From CAZLIC01 sp964559535 (GTDB taxonomy: Bacteria > Pseudomonadota > Alphaproteobacteria > Rhodobacterales > Rhodobacteraceae): a stretch of 64,000 bases of DNA. Below the pieces are notes generated by a model. That model had not been told where the DNA came from and did no database searches. It worked only from the letters and a program-made list of their open reading frames with translations. Location of the stretch: the NCBI GenBank assembly GCA_964559535.1, contig CAZLIC010000003.1, forward strand, positions 108,792 to 172,791, in the 5' to 3' direction. How positions within the stretch are numbered: position 1 is the first letter of the stretch; each line of letters starts with the position of its first letter. Below, piece after piece: positions 31,879 through 40,266 of this stretch. A program made the position numbers and the translations under genes.

Positions 31879-33360
31879 ATGACAGGCGCTTCCGGGACGG
31901 GCATCTTTGGTCGCAGGATTTCGCTGGGTGTGGTGATCGGCAGCCGGGCATTCTTCAGCCCGGCGCCCTGCCGCGCGGCACGCGACGAGGTGCTGGCGCA
32001 GCTGGCGCGGCTGGGCATCGACGCCGTGACGCTGCCGTTTGAGGCCACGGCGAACGGCGCCGTGCAGTCGATCGCCGATGCCGACCTGTACGCCCGCCAC
32101 TTCCGCGAACAGGCAAGCCGCATTGACGGGCTGGTGATCTGTCTGCCGAACTTCGGCGACGAGATTGCCGTGGCCGAGTTGGTGAACCGCGCGCGTCTGG
32201 GCGTGCCGATCCTGCTGCAGGCCAGCAATGACGAGGTGGACAAGGTCTCGGTCGCCGAACGCCGCGACGCGTTCTGTGGCAAGATCAGCGTCACCAACAA
32301 CTTCTGGCAATACGGCGTGCCCTTCACCGAAACCACAAGCCACACCTGCGACACCGGCGGGGCCGAATTCGGCGCCGACCTGGAACGCTTTGCCCGCGTC
32401 TGCCGCACCGTGCGCGGCCTGCGTGGTGCCCGCCTTGGGTCCATCGGCGCCCGCACCGGCGCCTTCCAGACCATGCGCTATTCCGAGAAGCTTTTGCAGG
32501 CGGCCGGGATCACCGTGGTGACCGTGGACCTGTCCGAAATGATGGGGGCGGCCGGTGCCATTGCACCCGACGACCCGGCCCTGCAAACCACGCTGGACAA
32601 GGTGCGCGGCTATGGCCGCATCCCAGCCCATATCCAGCCCGCCCAGATCGAAAAACAGGCGCGCTGGACGCTGGCCGTCAACCGCTGGATTGCCGAAAAC
32701 GGCTGCGATGCCAGCGCCATCCAGTGCTGGCGCAGCCTGCAGGACAATTTCGGCTGCGCCACCTGCCTGACCATGAGCATGATGGGCGAAGACCTGATGC
32801 CATCGGCCTGCGAGGTGGACATCATGGGGGCGCTGTCGATGTATGCGCTGGCGCTGGCCTCGGGTGCGCCGCCCGCGATTCTGGACTGGAACAACAACTA
32901 TGGCCGCGAAGAGGACCTGTGCGTCAGCACCCATTGCGGCAACTATCCCAAAAGCTTCATCGGCGACACGCCCGAGGTGGGCGAACTGGACGTGCTGGGC
33001 GAGACCATCGGCCGGTCGAAATGCTTTGGCGCGGTGAAGGGCAAGGTGAAGCCCGGGCCCATGACGTTCTTCCGCCTGTCCACCGATGACCGGCGCGGCA
33101 CGGTGAAGTGCTACCTTGGGCAGGGTGAATTCACCGACCATCCCTTCCCCATGGACGGCGGCATTGCCGTCACGCGGGTGGCCGGGTTGCGGCGGCTGCT
33201 GCGCTTTGTCACGCAGAACGGGTTCGAACACCATGTCGCCATGGTGCGGGGCCACCATGCCGATGTGGTGGCCGAAGCCGTCACCCGCTACCTTGGCTGG
33301 CCGGTCTACCACCACGGCGTCGAGGCCGAGCCGCAGCTTGCCGTCCCGAACCGGTTCTGA
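31879..33360 (+). CDS. L-fucose/L-arabinose isomerase family protein
   Basis: Protein of 493 residues with the ATG at 31879 preceded by GGGAGGGAA; an in-frame ATG at 31855 is less likely. Segments fit the FucI/AraA structural superfamily: a Rossmann-like N-terminal domain (LGVVIGSRAFFSP, DGLVICLPNFGDE, VPILLQASNDEV) and the later catalytic region with acidic and His residues near CWRSLQDNFGCATCLTMSM, DWNNNYG and a C-terminal MVRGHHADVVAEA. Such enzymes interconvert aldoses and ketoses using Mn2+; the sugar substrate is not defined. A stem-loop (CCGCACG / CGTGCGG, 31842-31860) lies just before its ribosome site. It is not next to the sugar locus at 57-62 kb. Confidence 0.8.
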   Translation: MTGASGTGIFGRRISLGVVIGSRAFFSPAPCRAARDEVLAQLARLGIDAVTLPFEATANGAVQSIADADLYARHFREQASRIDGLVICLPNFGDEIAVAELVNRARLGVPILLQASNDEVDKVSVAERRDAFCGKISVTNNFWQYGVPFTETTSHTCDTGGAEFGADLERFARVCRTVRGLRGARLGSIGARTGAFQTMRYSEKLLQAAGITVVTVDLSEMMGAAGAIAPDDPALQTTLDKVRGYGRIPAHIQPAQIEKQARWTLAVNRWIAENGCDASAIQCWRSLQDNFGCATCLTMSMMGEDLMPSACEVDIMGALSMYALALASGAPPAILDWNNNYGREEDLCVSTHCGNYPKSFIGDTPEVGELDVLGETIGRSKCFGAVKGKVKPGPMTFFRLSTDDRRGTVKCYLGQGEFTDHPFPMDGGIAVTRVAGLRRLLRFVTQNGFEHHVAMVRGHHADVVAEAVTRYLGWPVYHHGVEAEPQLAVPNRF

Positions 33361-33364
33361 CGCC

Positions 33365-34942
33365 TCAGTACCCCAGCGCGCAGCCGTCCTTGCGCGGGTC
33401 CGAGGCGCCTTCCAGCACGCCCGAGCCGTGCAGAACAATCGCCTGCGCCCCGCCCAGGGGCTTGTCCGCCGGGCGCAGCGCGTGGCCCCGGGCAGCAAGG
33501 TCGGCCAGTACGCCCGGCGCATAGCCGCGTTCGGCCTGCATGCCGGTCGCATCGGCAAACAGCCGTGGCGCATCGATAGCCGTCTGCGGCTCCATCCCGA
33601 AGTCGATCAGGTTGGTGACCAGCCGCGCATGCCCGGTGGGCTGGTAGGCACCGCCCATCACGCCGAAGGGCATGGTCACCCGGCCACCGCGGCGCAGCAT
33701 GCCGGGAATGATGGTGTGCATGGGCCGCTTGCCGCCGCCGGCCTCGTTCGGGTGGCCTTCCTGCAAGGTGAAGCCCGCGCCGCGGTTCTGGAAGTTGATG
33801 CCGAACCGCGACGAGGCAAAGCCCGACCCGAACCCCCAGAACACCGAGTAAATCAGCGACACCGCCATGCGGTCGCGGTCGACCACAGAGATGTTGATGG
33901 TGTCGCGGTGCACCGCGCCCGCCGCGGGCGGCGGGACGGGCATGGCATGGCCCATGTTGACAAGCCCGGCCAGTTTGTGGGCGGTTTCGGGCGCCAGCAT
34001 GTGTGCCAGCCGCGTGGTGTGGTCGGGGTCGGCGATGAACCGGTTGCGCGCGTCATAGGCAAGCTTGGCCGCCTCGGCCTCGACATGCGCGCGGTCGGCG
34101 CCCAGCGGGTCCATCGACGGCAGGTCGAAATGCGACAGGATGTTCAGCATCAGCAGGGCCGTGGCCCCCTGCCCGTTCGGCGGGTGTTCCAGCACCTCGG
34201 TACCCTTGTAGTCGGCCGCCACCGGCGCGCCCCATGTGGCTTCGACCGCCGCAAGGTCATCCTGCGTATGGGTTCCGCCCAGCGCCCGAAGGCTGGCGAT
34301 CATGTCTTCGGCCACCTCGCCGTCGTAGAACCCGGCGCGGCCCTGCGCGGCGATGCGGCGCAGCACCTCGGCCTGTCCGGGCGCACGGAACATCTGGCCG
34401 GAGGCAAGCGCCTGCCCGCCCGTCAGGAAGAACTCGCGCGCGGCACCCTTCAGACCCGCGGCATCCTCGGCCCAGTCGAAGGCCACGCGCGGCGCGACAG
34501 GCACGCCTTCCTCGGCATAGCGGATCGCGGGCGCCAGCACCTGCGCCAGCGGCAGCCGCCCCATCTCGGCCGACAGGCGGCAGAACGCGTCAATCGCGCC
34601 CGGAAGGGTAACCGATTCGATCCCCTGCATCGGCACCGTGCGCAGGCCGCGCGCGCGCAGGTCGGCGGCGTTCAGGCCCCTGGGCGCCCGGCCCGACCCG
34701 TTCAGCGCGCGCACCTCCTCGGACCCGGCGGGTTTGACCAGAACGAAGCAGTCGCCGCCGATCCCGGTCATCTGCGGTTCGCACAGGCCCAGAAGCACCG
34801 CACTGGCGATGGCGGCGTCCACCGCGTTGCCGCCCGTCTTCAGCATGTCGATGCCTACGGCGGCTGCCAGCGGATGCGAGGTTGCGACCATGCCATTGGC
34901 GGCGAACACGGCCGAACGTCCCGGCATCTGGAAATCGCGCAT
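33365..34942 (-). CDS. ggt: gamma-glutamyltransferase / glutathione hydrolase
   Basis: N-terminal nucleophile hydrolase of 525 residues that cleaves and transfers the gamma-glutamyl group of glutathione-like compounds. The start is the ATG at 34942, preceded by GGAGG (a GTG is directly upstream at 34945). The autoprocessing and nucleophile residue is Thr348 in HRDTINISVVD. The large-subunit motif GMVATSHPLAAAVG and the small-subunit segment RPMHTIIPGM are conserved. There is no clear signal peptide, so a cytoplasmic GGT-like or acylase variant is likely. Convergent with the isomerase gene, 4 bp apart. Confidence 0.92.
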   Translation of the reverse strand: MRDFQMPGRSAVFAANGMVATSHPLAAAVGIDMLKTGGNAVDAAIASAVLLGLCEPQMTGIGGDCFVLVKPAGSEEVRALNGSGRAPRGLNAADLRARGLRTVPMQGIESVTLPGAIDAFCRLSAEMGRLPLAQVLAPAIRYAEEGVPVAPRVAFDWAEDAAGLKGAAREFFLTGGQALASGQMFRAPGQAEVLRRIAAQGRAGFYDGEVAEDMIASLRALGGTHTQDDLAAVEATWGAPVAADYKGTEVLEHPPNGQGATALLMLNILSHFDLPSMDPLGADRAHVEAEAAKLAYDARNRFIADPDHTTRLAHMLAPETAHKLAGLVNMGHAMPVPPPAAGAVHRDTINISVVDRDRMAVSLIYSVFWGFGSGFASSRFGINFQNRGAGFTLQEGHPNEAGGGKRPMHTIIPGMLRRGGRVTMPFGVMGGAYQPTGHARLVTNLIDFGMEPQTAIDAPRLFADATGMQAERGYAPGVLADLAARGHALRPADKPLGGAQAIVLHGSGVLEGASDPRKDGCALGY

Positions 34943-35196
34943 CACGTTCCTCCCCTGCGGATGCCGCAGTCATGTCGCGCAGCACAGCGGGATTCAACGA
35001 GCCGAATGACAGGGAAGGGGAGGGAAGGGCCTCGACGTCACAGTCTGGGTGGGGGCATTGGACCGTGACGCCGAGGGAAGCGTTTTGCAGCTACCCTGTC
35101 GTTATCGACGGGCTGCTTGGCGCGGTTGAGGGTTTTCCGGGGCAGAAACGTGGCACTCTTGCCGCTTCGTGTGCAATCGCGCCCAACCGGGACGGA
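34943..35196. other. 254-bp gap, nothing identified
   Basis: Between the start of the GGT gene and the stop of the anti-sigma kinase gene I see no ORF, tRNA or strong hairpin. It must contain the GGT promoter (transcribed leftwards). Confidence 0.5.
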
Positions 35197-35646
35197 TCAT
35201 GCGTTGTCTGCGGACAATGGGATGGCGAAGGTCAGCACGTTCTGGCCCTCGGTGCGCGCATAGCGCAGGTCCTGCGCCAACAGCCGAATCAAGTGCCAGC
35301 CAAAGCCGCCCTCGGGCAGTTCGGCGGCGGCGTCCAGCGGCAGGCGGCCCGGTGGCAGGTCGCCGCCCGGCATCGGGCGCCCGTGATCGGCGACACGGCA
35401 GGACAGCGCCATGTCGCCCGGTGCAAGCTGCAGGGCGATCTCGCCGCGCATGCCGGCATAGGCGTGTTCGACGATGTTGTTCAGCACCTCGGCCAGAACC
35501 AGCTCTACCCGCCCCATGGCGTCCGGGATGGTGCCCAACGCGGCAAGGCCGTCATTGACCCGCCCAAGCGCCACGCGCACCTCCTCGGGATCGGCCGGGA
35601 AGGCAAGGTCCAGCGAAAGCGGCAGCAAGACTTCGGGCGACCCCAC
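35197..35646 (-). CDS. HATPase-type anti-sigma factor serine kinase (RsbW-like)
   Basis: About 149 residues, start chosen at GTG 35646 just after the STAS gene's stop; the first ATG (35703) would overlap the STAS gene by 56 bp. The HATPase N-box (LVLAEVLNNIVEHAY) and G-box elements (VADHGRPMPG, GGFGWHLIRLL) are visible. Such proteins phosphorylate a STAS antagonist and sequester a sigma or other partner until a phosphatase acts. Directly downstream of, and nearly overlapping, its likely partner, forming a minimal partner-switching module. No sigma factor or PP2C phosphatase gene is adjacent. Confidence 0.82.
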   Translation of the reverse strand: MGSPEVLLPLSLDLAFPADPEEVRVALGRVNDGLAALGTIPDAMGRVELVLAEVLNNIVEHAYAGMRGEIALQLAPGDMALSCRVADHGRPMPGGDLPPGRLPLDAAAELPEGGFGWHLIRLLAQDLRYARTEGQNVLTFAIPLSADNA

Positions 35647-35647
35647 G

Positions 35648-35983
35648 TCAGCCGGCCTCGCGAAGGCTGTCGGGCGGGGTGTCGATGGTGGTAAAGACGG
35701 CATCCATGCGCGTCAGGCGGAACACGCGCCGCACATTCGGGGTGATTCCACACAGCTCCAGCCGCCGGCTGCCCGCGCATATCTTCCAGACGGCGACCAG
35801 CGCACCCAGACCCGAGCTGTCCAGAAAATCGACCCGCGACAGGTCAAGCACCACATGCTGCGCCGGATGCATGAGAATTTCGCGCATCCGGTCGCGGAAC
35901 CGGATCGACGAGGCGGCATCGATGCGCGATTCCTGCACAACGATCATCAGCGTTTCATTGGTCGAGGTGGCGACGAGGTCCAT
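35648..35983 (-). CDS. STAS-domain anti-sigma factor antagonist (SpoIIAA/RsbV-like)
   Basis: Length 111 residues, a single STAS domain. The motif VVLDLSRVDFLDSSGLGALVAVW contains the regulatory Ser (56 or 57) that is phosphorylated by the partner kinase; the C-terminal helix follows. ATG at 35983 has GAAAGGAAG upstream. It precedes the RsbW-like kinase by one base, so both are made together. What it releases (a sigma factor, cyclic-di-GMP enzyme, or surface process) is unknown. Confidence 0.88.
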   Translation of the reverse strand: MDLVATSTNETLMIVVQESRIDAASSIRFRDRMREILMHPAQHVVLDLSRVDFLDSSGLGALVAVWKICAGSRRLELCGITPNVRRVFRLTRMDAVFTTIDTPPDSLREAG

Positions 35984-36144
35984 GGCGCTTCCTTTCGCGA
36001 TGCGCGAACCTAGCCCTGCGGCGGTTACCGTCCGGTTACCAGTCAAAGACCCGGCCCCTGAACCCGCATGCCCGAGGTTGACAAGCCGCCCGGCCCGCCC
36101 TAAACGCGCGGCTTCAAGAATCTGAACGACCGGACCGGAACACA

Positions 36145-36423
36145 ATGGCCAACAACGCCCAATCCAAGAAGCGCGCCCGCCAGGCCGTCGCGCGCAATGC
36201 CGTGAACAAGGCGCGCCGTTCGCGGATCCGCACCTTCCTGCGCAAGGTCGAAGAGGCAATCGCTTCGGGCAACGGCGCGAATGCACAGGCGGCGCTGCAG
36301 GCGGCACAGCCCGAGCTTGCCCGTGGTGTGACCAAGGGCGTGCTGCACAAGAACACCGTGGCGCGCAAGATGTCGCGCCTCGCGTCGCGTGTGAAGTCGA
36401 CCGGGGCCGCGGCCACCGCCTGA
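36145..36423 (+). CDS. rpsT: 30S ribosomal protein S20
   Basis: Basic 92-residue protein of the 30S subunit that binds 16S rRNA early in assembly. N-terminus MANNAQSKKRARQAVARNAVNKARRSRIRTFLRKVEEA matches S20. The unusually Ala-rich C-terminus fits high-GC alphaproteobacteria. A terminator follows. Its position upstream of dnaA is the typical Rhodobacterales arrangement. Confidence 0.97.
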   Translation: MANNAQSKKRARQAVARNAVNKARRSRIRTFLRKVEEAIASGNGANAQAALQAAQPELARGVTKGVLHKNTVARKMSRLASRVKSTGAAATA

Positions 36424-36448
36424 CGCCAGACAGACGATTCGCCTGCTG

Positions 36449-36477
36449 AAAGGGCGCGCCTTACTGGCGCGCCCTTT
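36449..36477 (+). terminator. Rho-independent terminator after rpsT
   Basis: Perfect 12-bp stem AAAGGGCGCGCC / GGCGCGCCCTTT with a TTACT loop, followed by a T-rich run (TTTGTCTTTGTC). It lies 26 bp after the rpsT stop, so rpsT and dnaA are separate units. Confidence 0.93.
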
Positions 36478-36942
36478 GTCTTTGTCAACAGGCCCGCAGC
36501 GATTTTCAGGCCGACCTGCGTCCTCTGGCCGCCTTCGTTGCAGGATTGCACCGCCCTGCGGATTCGCCTGCCACACGAACCTGTCAACATCGAAGTTCGG
36601 TTGCGGCGGCGCGCGCGGCGTTGCTAGCGTCACCGGGCGATTCACGCGTCTTGGGGGACGTAGCTGTCGTATTCGGATCCAGGTTGACCGGCGACCCGAT
36701 GCCATCGGGGCCCAGGGGTCTGTATGCGGCTGTCAGTTGGGCGGTTCTGTCCGGTTTTCCGGGCCAGACCCGTCGGCATCATGGCCCGATGGGGCCATGA
36801 CTACGGTCTGCGGGCCTTCTGTCCACCTGCCAGCAGGGGGACTTGTGGGCCATTTCCCCTTGTTTCGTGCCTCGTGCCGGAACGTCTGCACCCCGGGGCA
36901 GACGCAACCGGCGTATCTGTCCGGGGAGGGGTTGAGGCAGGA
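36478..36942 (+). promoter_or_regulatory. 465-bp dnaA leader/promoter region with hairpins
   Basis: No gene or consensus DnaA box (TTATNCACA) is visible, so I do not call an origin. Two hairpins lie in the leader: CATGGCCC-GATG-GGGCCATG (36780-36799, perfect eight-bp arms) and CTGC-A-CCCCGGGGCAG (about 36889-36904). They may influence dnaA mRNA stability or translation. Confidence 0.5.
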
Positions 36943-38322
36943 ATGACGCAGGACACGTGGCTTCGGCTGCGCGAAGACCTTCGCAAGCGGGTGGGCAAGG
37001 ACAACTTCACGACGTGGATCGAACCGCTGGTGTTCAGTGGAATCGAGTCCGGTGTGGCGCGGTTCCAGGTGCCGAACTCTTTCTTCGGCGACTGGGTAAA
37101 GCGCAACTATTCCGAGCATATCCTGCAGCTGCTGAAGGGGGCTGCGCTGCCGGTCGACCGCGTGGATTTTGCGCTGGACCCGGCGGTGAACGGCGTCGCC
37201 AAAGCCACCTCCCGCGCCCCGGCGCAGGCGGCGGTCAGCCGCCCCCCGGCACGCAGGCGGCGCGCCATTTCGCCCGAGGACCTTCCCGGCGCGGCCCCCG
37301 ACCCGCGCTTCACCTTTGACAGCTTCGTGGTGGGCAAGCCCAACGCGCTGGCCCATGCCGCAGCCCGCCGGGTATCCGAGGGCGCGAATGTCACCTTCAA
37401 CCCGCTGTTCCTGTATGGCGGCGTGGGGCTGGGCAAGACCCACCTGATGCACGCCATCGCCAACCACCTGGGCACCCGCCATGGTGATCTGCGCGTGCTG
37501 TACCTGTCGGCCGAGAAGTTCATGTATTCCTTCGTGCAGGCGCTGCGCGAGCAGACCATCATGGACTTCAAGGAACTGTTCCGCTCGGTCGACGTGCTGA
37601 TGGTGGATGACCTGCAGTTCATCGCGGGCAAGGACAGCACGCAGGAAGAGTTCTTCCATACCTTCAACGCGCTGGTGGACCAGAACAAGCAGATCGTCCT
37701 GTCGGCCGACCGTGCCCCCGGCGAGATCAAGGACATGGAGGAGCGCATCAAGTCGCGCCTGCAATGCGGCCTGGTGGTGGACCTGCACCCGACCGACTAC
37801 GAACTTCGCCTTGGCATCCTGCAGCAGAAGGTGGATCAGGCCCGCCGCACGCTGCCGTCGCTGGTGGTGGCGCCTGGGGTGCTGGAATTCATCGCCCACC
37901 GCATCACCTCGAACGTGCGCGTGCTGGAAGGCGCGATGACCCGCCTTTTCGCCATGGCCGAACTGGTGGGGCGCGAAATCACGCTGGACCTGGTGCAGGA
38001 CAGCCTGGCCGACATCCTGCGCGCGTCGGACCGCAAGGTCTCGATCGACGAGATCCAGCGCAAGGTGGCCGAGCACTACAACGTCAAGCTGGCCGAGATG
38101 ATCGGGCCCAAGCGGCACCGCACCATCGCCCGGCCGCGTCAGGTGGCGATGTATCTGTGCAAGATGCTGACCACCCGGTCGCTGCCCGAAATCGGCCGCC
38201 GCTTCGGCGGGCGCGACCACACGACCATCCTGCACGGCGTGAAGAAGGTGGAAGAGCTGATGTCCACCGACAGCCAGCTGAACGACGACATCCAGATGCT
38301 GCGGCGGGTGCTGCAGGGCTAG
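36943..38322 (+). CDS. dnaA: chromosomal replication initiator protein DnaA
   Basis: AAA+ protein that melts the replication origin. Length 459 residues with domain I at the N-terminus, a short basic/Pro-rich linker, the ATPase core with Walker A GGVGLGKT (159-166), Walker B VDVLMVDDLQF and sensor/arginine-finger regions, and the C-terminal domain IV with the DnaA signature ending GGRDHTTILHGVKK. ATG at 36943. Unusually, the following gene is not dnaN but a convergent epimerase gene whose stop shares the CTAG with dnaA's. Confidence 0.97.
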   Translation: MTQDTWLRLREDLRKRVGKDNFTTWIEPLVFSGIESGVARFQVPNSFFGDWVKRNYSEHILQLLKGAALPVDRVDFALDPAVNGVAKATSRAPAQAAVSRPPARRRRAISPEDLPGAAPDPRFTFDSFVVGKPNALAHAAARRVSEGANVTFNPLFLYGGVGLGKTHLMHAIANHLGTRHGDLRVLYLSAEKFMYSFVQALREQTIMDFKELFRSVDVLMVDDLQFIAGKDSTQEEFFHTFNALVDQNKQIVLSADRAPGEIKDMEERIKSRLQCGLVVDLHPTDYELRLGILQQKVDQARRTLPSLVVAPGVLEFIAHRITSNVRVLEGAMTRLFAMAELVGREITLDLVQDSLADILRASDRKVSIDEIQRKVAEHYNVKLAEMIGPKRHRTIARPRQVAMYLCKMLTTRSLPEIGRRFGGRDHTTILHGVKKVEELMSTDSQLNDDIQMLRRVLQG

Positions 38323-39326
38323 GCGGCAGGCCCGTTGCTGCCCGTCCAGCGCCGGTACCAGTCGACAAACCGGCCGATGCCCACGTCAAGCGGGGTGACC
38401 GGCAGCGGGCCGGTCAGGCGGTGCAGCAGGGCGGCGTCGGCCCAGGTGGCGGGGACGTCGCCGGGCTGCATGGGCAAGAGGTTGCGCACCGCCGGGCGGC
38501 CGCAGGCGGCCTCGATGGCACCGATGAAGTCCAAGAGCGGCAGCGGCGCGCCGTGCCCCACGTTCACCACCCGGAACGGCGCCACCGGCGAGGCGCCTTC
38601 GGCCCCGGCCGCGGGCACCTGCGACGTCAGCCGCAGGATGCCTTCCACCAGATCGTCCACATAGGTGAAGTCACGGCGCATGTCGCCGTGGTTGTAGACG
38701 TCGATGGGTTCGCCCCGCAGGATCGCGCGGGTGAACTTGAAATAGGCCATGTCGGGGCGGCCCCAGGGGCCGAAGACGGTGAAGAAGCGGAATGCCGTGA
38801 CCGGGATGCCGAACAGGTGCGCATAGGCATGCGCCATCGCCTCGCCCGCCTTCTTGGTGGCGGCGTACAGGCTCATCGGATGGTCGGCGCGGTCAACCTC
38901 GGCATAGGGCATGGTGGTGTTGGCGCCATAGACGGAACTGGTCGAGGCGAACATCAGATGCCGCGGCGGATGCGCGCGGCAGGCCTGCAGGACCTGGAAG
39001 GTGCCGGTGATGTTGGTTTCGACATAGCTGTCGGGCGCCTCGATGGAGTAACGCACACCCGCCTGCGCGGCCAGGTGAAACACCGCATCCCGCCCGGCGC
39101 CTTGGGCCAGCAGGCCCTGCACCATGCCCGGCTCCTCGACCGCACCCGAGACGTGGACATAGGCCGGATGGGCCAGTTCGGCCAGGCGCGCGGCCTTCAG
39201 CGCGGGGTCATAGTAGGGCGTCATCGCGTCCAGCCCCGTCACCTGCCACCCCTCGGCCAGCAGGCGGCGCGTCAGGTGAAAGCCGATGAACCCGGCCGAG
39301 CCGGTGACCAGTGCGCGTGGGGTCAT
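38319..39326 (-). CDS. NAD-dependent epimerase, UDP-glucuronate 4-epimerase type
   Basis: Protein of 335 residues, extended SDR. The NAD motif GSAGFIG (9-15), substrate loop YYDPALKAARL, the catalytic Ser in STSSVYG and the YAATK (YxxxK) motif, and later HGDMRRDFTYVDDLVEG typical of UDP-glucuronate/galacturonate 4-epimerases (LspL/CapI). It would provide UDP-galacturonate for surface polysaccharide or LPS. Its ATG overlaps the truA stop by four bases, so it is cotranscribed with truA; convergent with dnaA. Confidence 0.88.
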   Translation of the reverse strand: MTPRALVTGSAGFIGFHLTRRLLAEGWQVTGLDAMTPYYDPALKAARLAELAHPAYVHVSGAVEEPGMVQGLLAQGAGRDAVFHLAAQAGVRYSIEAPDSYVETNITGTFQVLQACRAHPPRHLMFASTSSVYGANTTMPYAEVDRADHPMSLYAATKKAGEAMAHAYAHLFGIPVTAFRFFTVFGPWGRPDMAYFKFTRAILRGEPIDVYNHGDMRRDFTYVDDLVEGILRLTSQVPAAGAEGASPVAPFRVVNVGHGAPLPLLDFIGAIEAACGRPAVRNLLPMQPGDVPATWADAALLHRLTGPLPVTPLDVGIGRFVDWYRRWTGSNGPAA

Positions 39327-40105
39327 GGGGTGGCGCCTTCCGTAAAGGGATTGACGGGGTAGCGCACGCCGTTCAGCACCAGGCCGTCGGGAGGCGCCAC
39401 GGGGCCGCAGGCACGGCGGTCGGCGGCGGCCAGCGCTGCAGACACATCGTCGGGCGTCCACTGCCCGGCGCCCACGCGTTCCAGCGTGCCCACCATCGAG
39501 CGCACCTGCGAATGCAGGAATGACCGCGCGCGGAAGGTAAACCGCAGCAGGCACCCGCCCGGCGCGGGTTCGACGCGCAGGCTGGCCTCGTCCAGCGTAC
39601 GCAGCGGGCTGTCGGCCTGGCACAGGGCGGCACGGAACGTGGAAAAGTCGTGCCGCCCCACCAGCCGCACCGCTGCCTCGGCCATGGCAGCGGCGTTCAG
39701 CGGATGGCGGACGTGCCAGACGCGCCCGGCAAACGTGGCAGGCGGCGCGCGGCGCTGCAGGATCACGAAGTCATAGCTGCGTTCCACCGCCGAAAACCGC
39801 GCGTGGAACGTGTCGTCCACCGGTGCGCAGGCCAGCACGGCCACCGGCGCGGGTTGCAGATGCCAGTTCACCGCCTCGGTCAGACGGAACGGATCCCAGT
39901 CGCGCGACAGGTCGGCGTGGGCCACCTGCCCGGTGGCATGCACCCCCGCATCGGTCCGCCCGGCGCCCTGCACACGCGGACCCGACGGGTCCAGCCGGGC
40001 CAGCGCCTGTTCCAGCGCGGCCTGCACCGAGGCGCCGTTCTCCTGCCGCTGCCAGCCATGGAACGGGCCGCCGTCATATTCAATGAGGAAGGCATAGCGG
40101 GGCAT
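39323..40105 (-). CDS. truA: tRNA pseudouridine(38-40) synthase
   Basis: Isomerises uridines 38-40 in the tRNA anticodon arm. Length 260 residues. Typical features are RYAFLIEYDGGPFHGWQRQ at the N-terminus, the catalytic Asp in GRTDAGVHA (about 52), and RSFLHSQVRSMVG in the C-terminal half. Precedes and overlaps the epimerase gene. Confidence 0.96.
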   Translation of the reverse strand: MPRYAFLIEYDGGPFHGWQRQENGASVQAALEQALARLDPSGPRVQGAGRTDAGVHATGQVAHADLSRDWDPFRLTEAVNWHLQPAPVAVLACAPVDDTFHARFSAVERSYDFVILQRRAPPATFAGRVWHVRHPLNAAAMAEAAVRLVGRHDFSTFRAALCQADSPLRTLDEASLRVEPAPGGCLLRFTFRARSFLHSQVRSMVGTLERVGAGQWTPDDVSAALAAADRRACGPVAPPDGLVLNGVRYPVNPFTEGATP

Positions 40106-40266
40106 GGTCGGCGCCTAGCCCAAAGACTGCCGCACCGCAACGGGCTGGCGGCTGCGGCGGTTTCCGCCCGAATCTTAGGCATTGTCTGAACAGGAGTTTA
40201 CCGGCGGGTAAGCCCCGCCCGGCTAACCCGCACCGCGTCAACCCGTGCCAGTGCAGGAATCATGCC

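Noticed and set aside
33116..35068. 650-residue ORF opposite ggt
   Set aside because: It covers the GGT gene on the other strand; low complexity and no motif.
36478..36942. Replication origin upstream of dnaA
   Set aside because: No consensus DnaA boxes or A+T-rich unwinding element visible in the gap; only hairpins. An origin cannot be supported.
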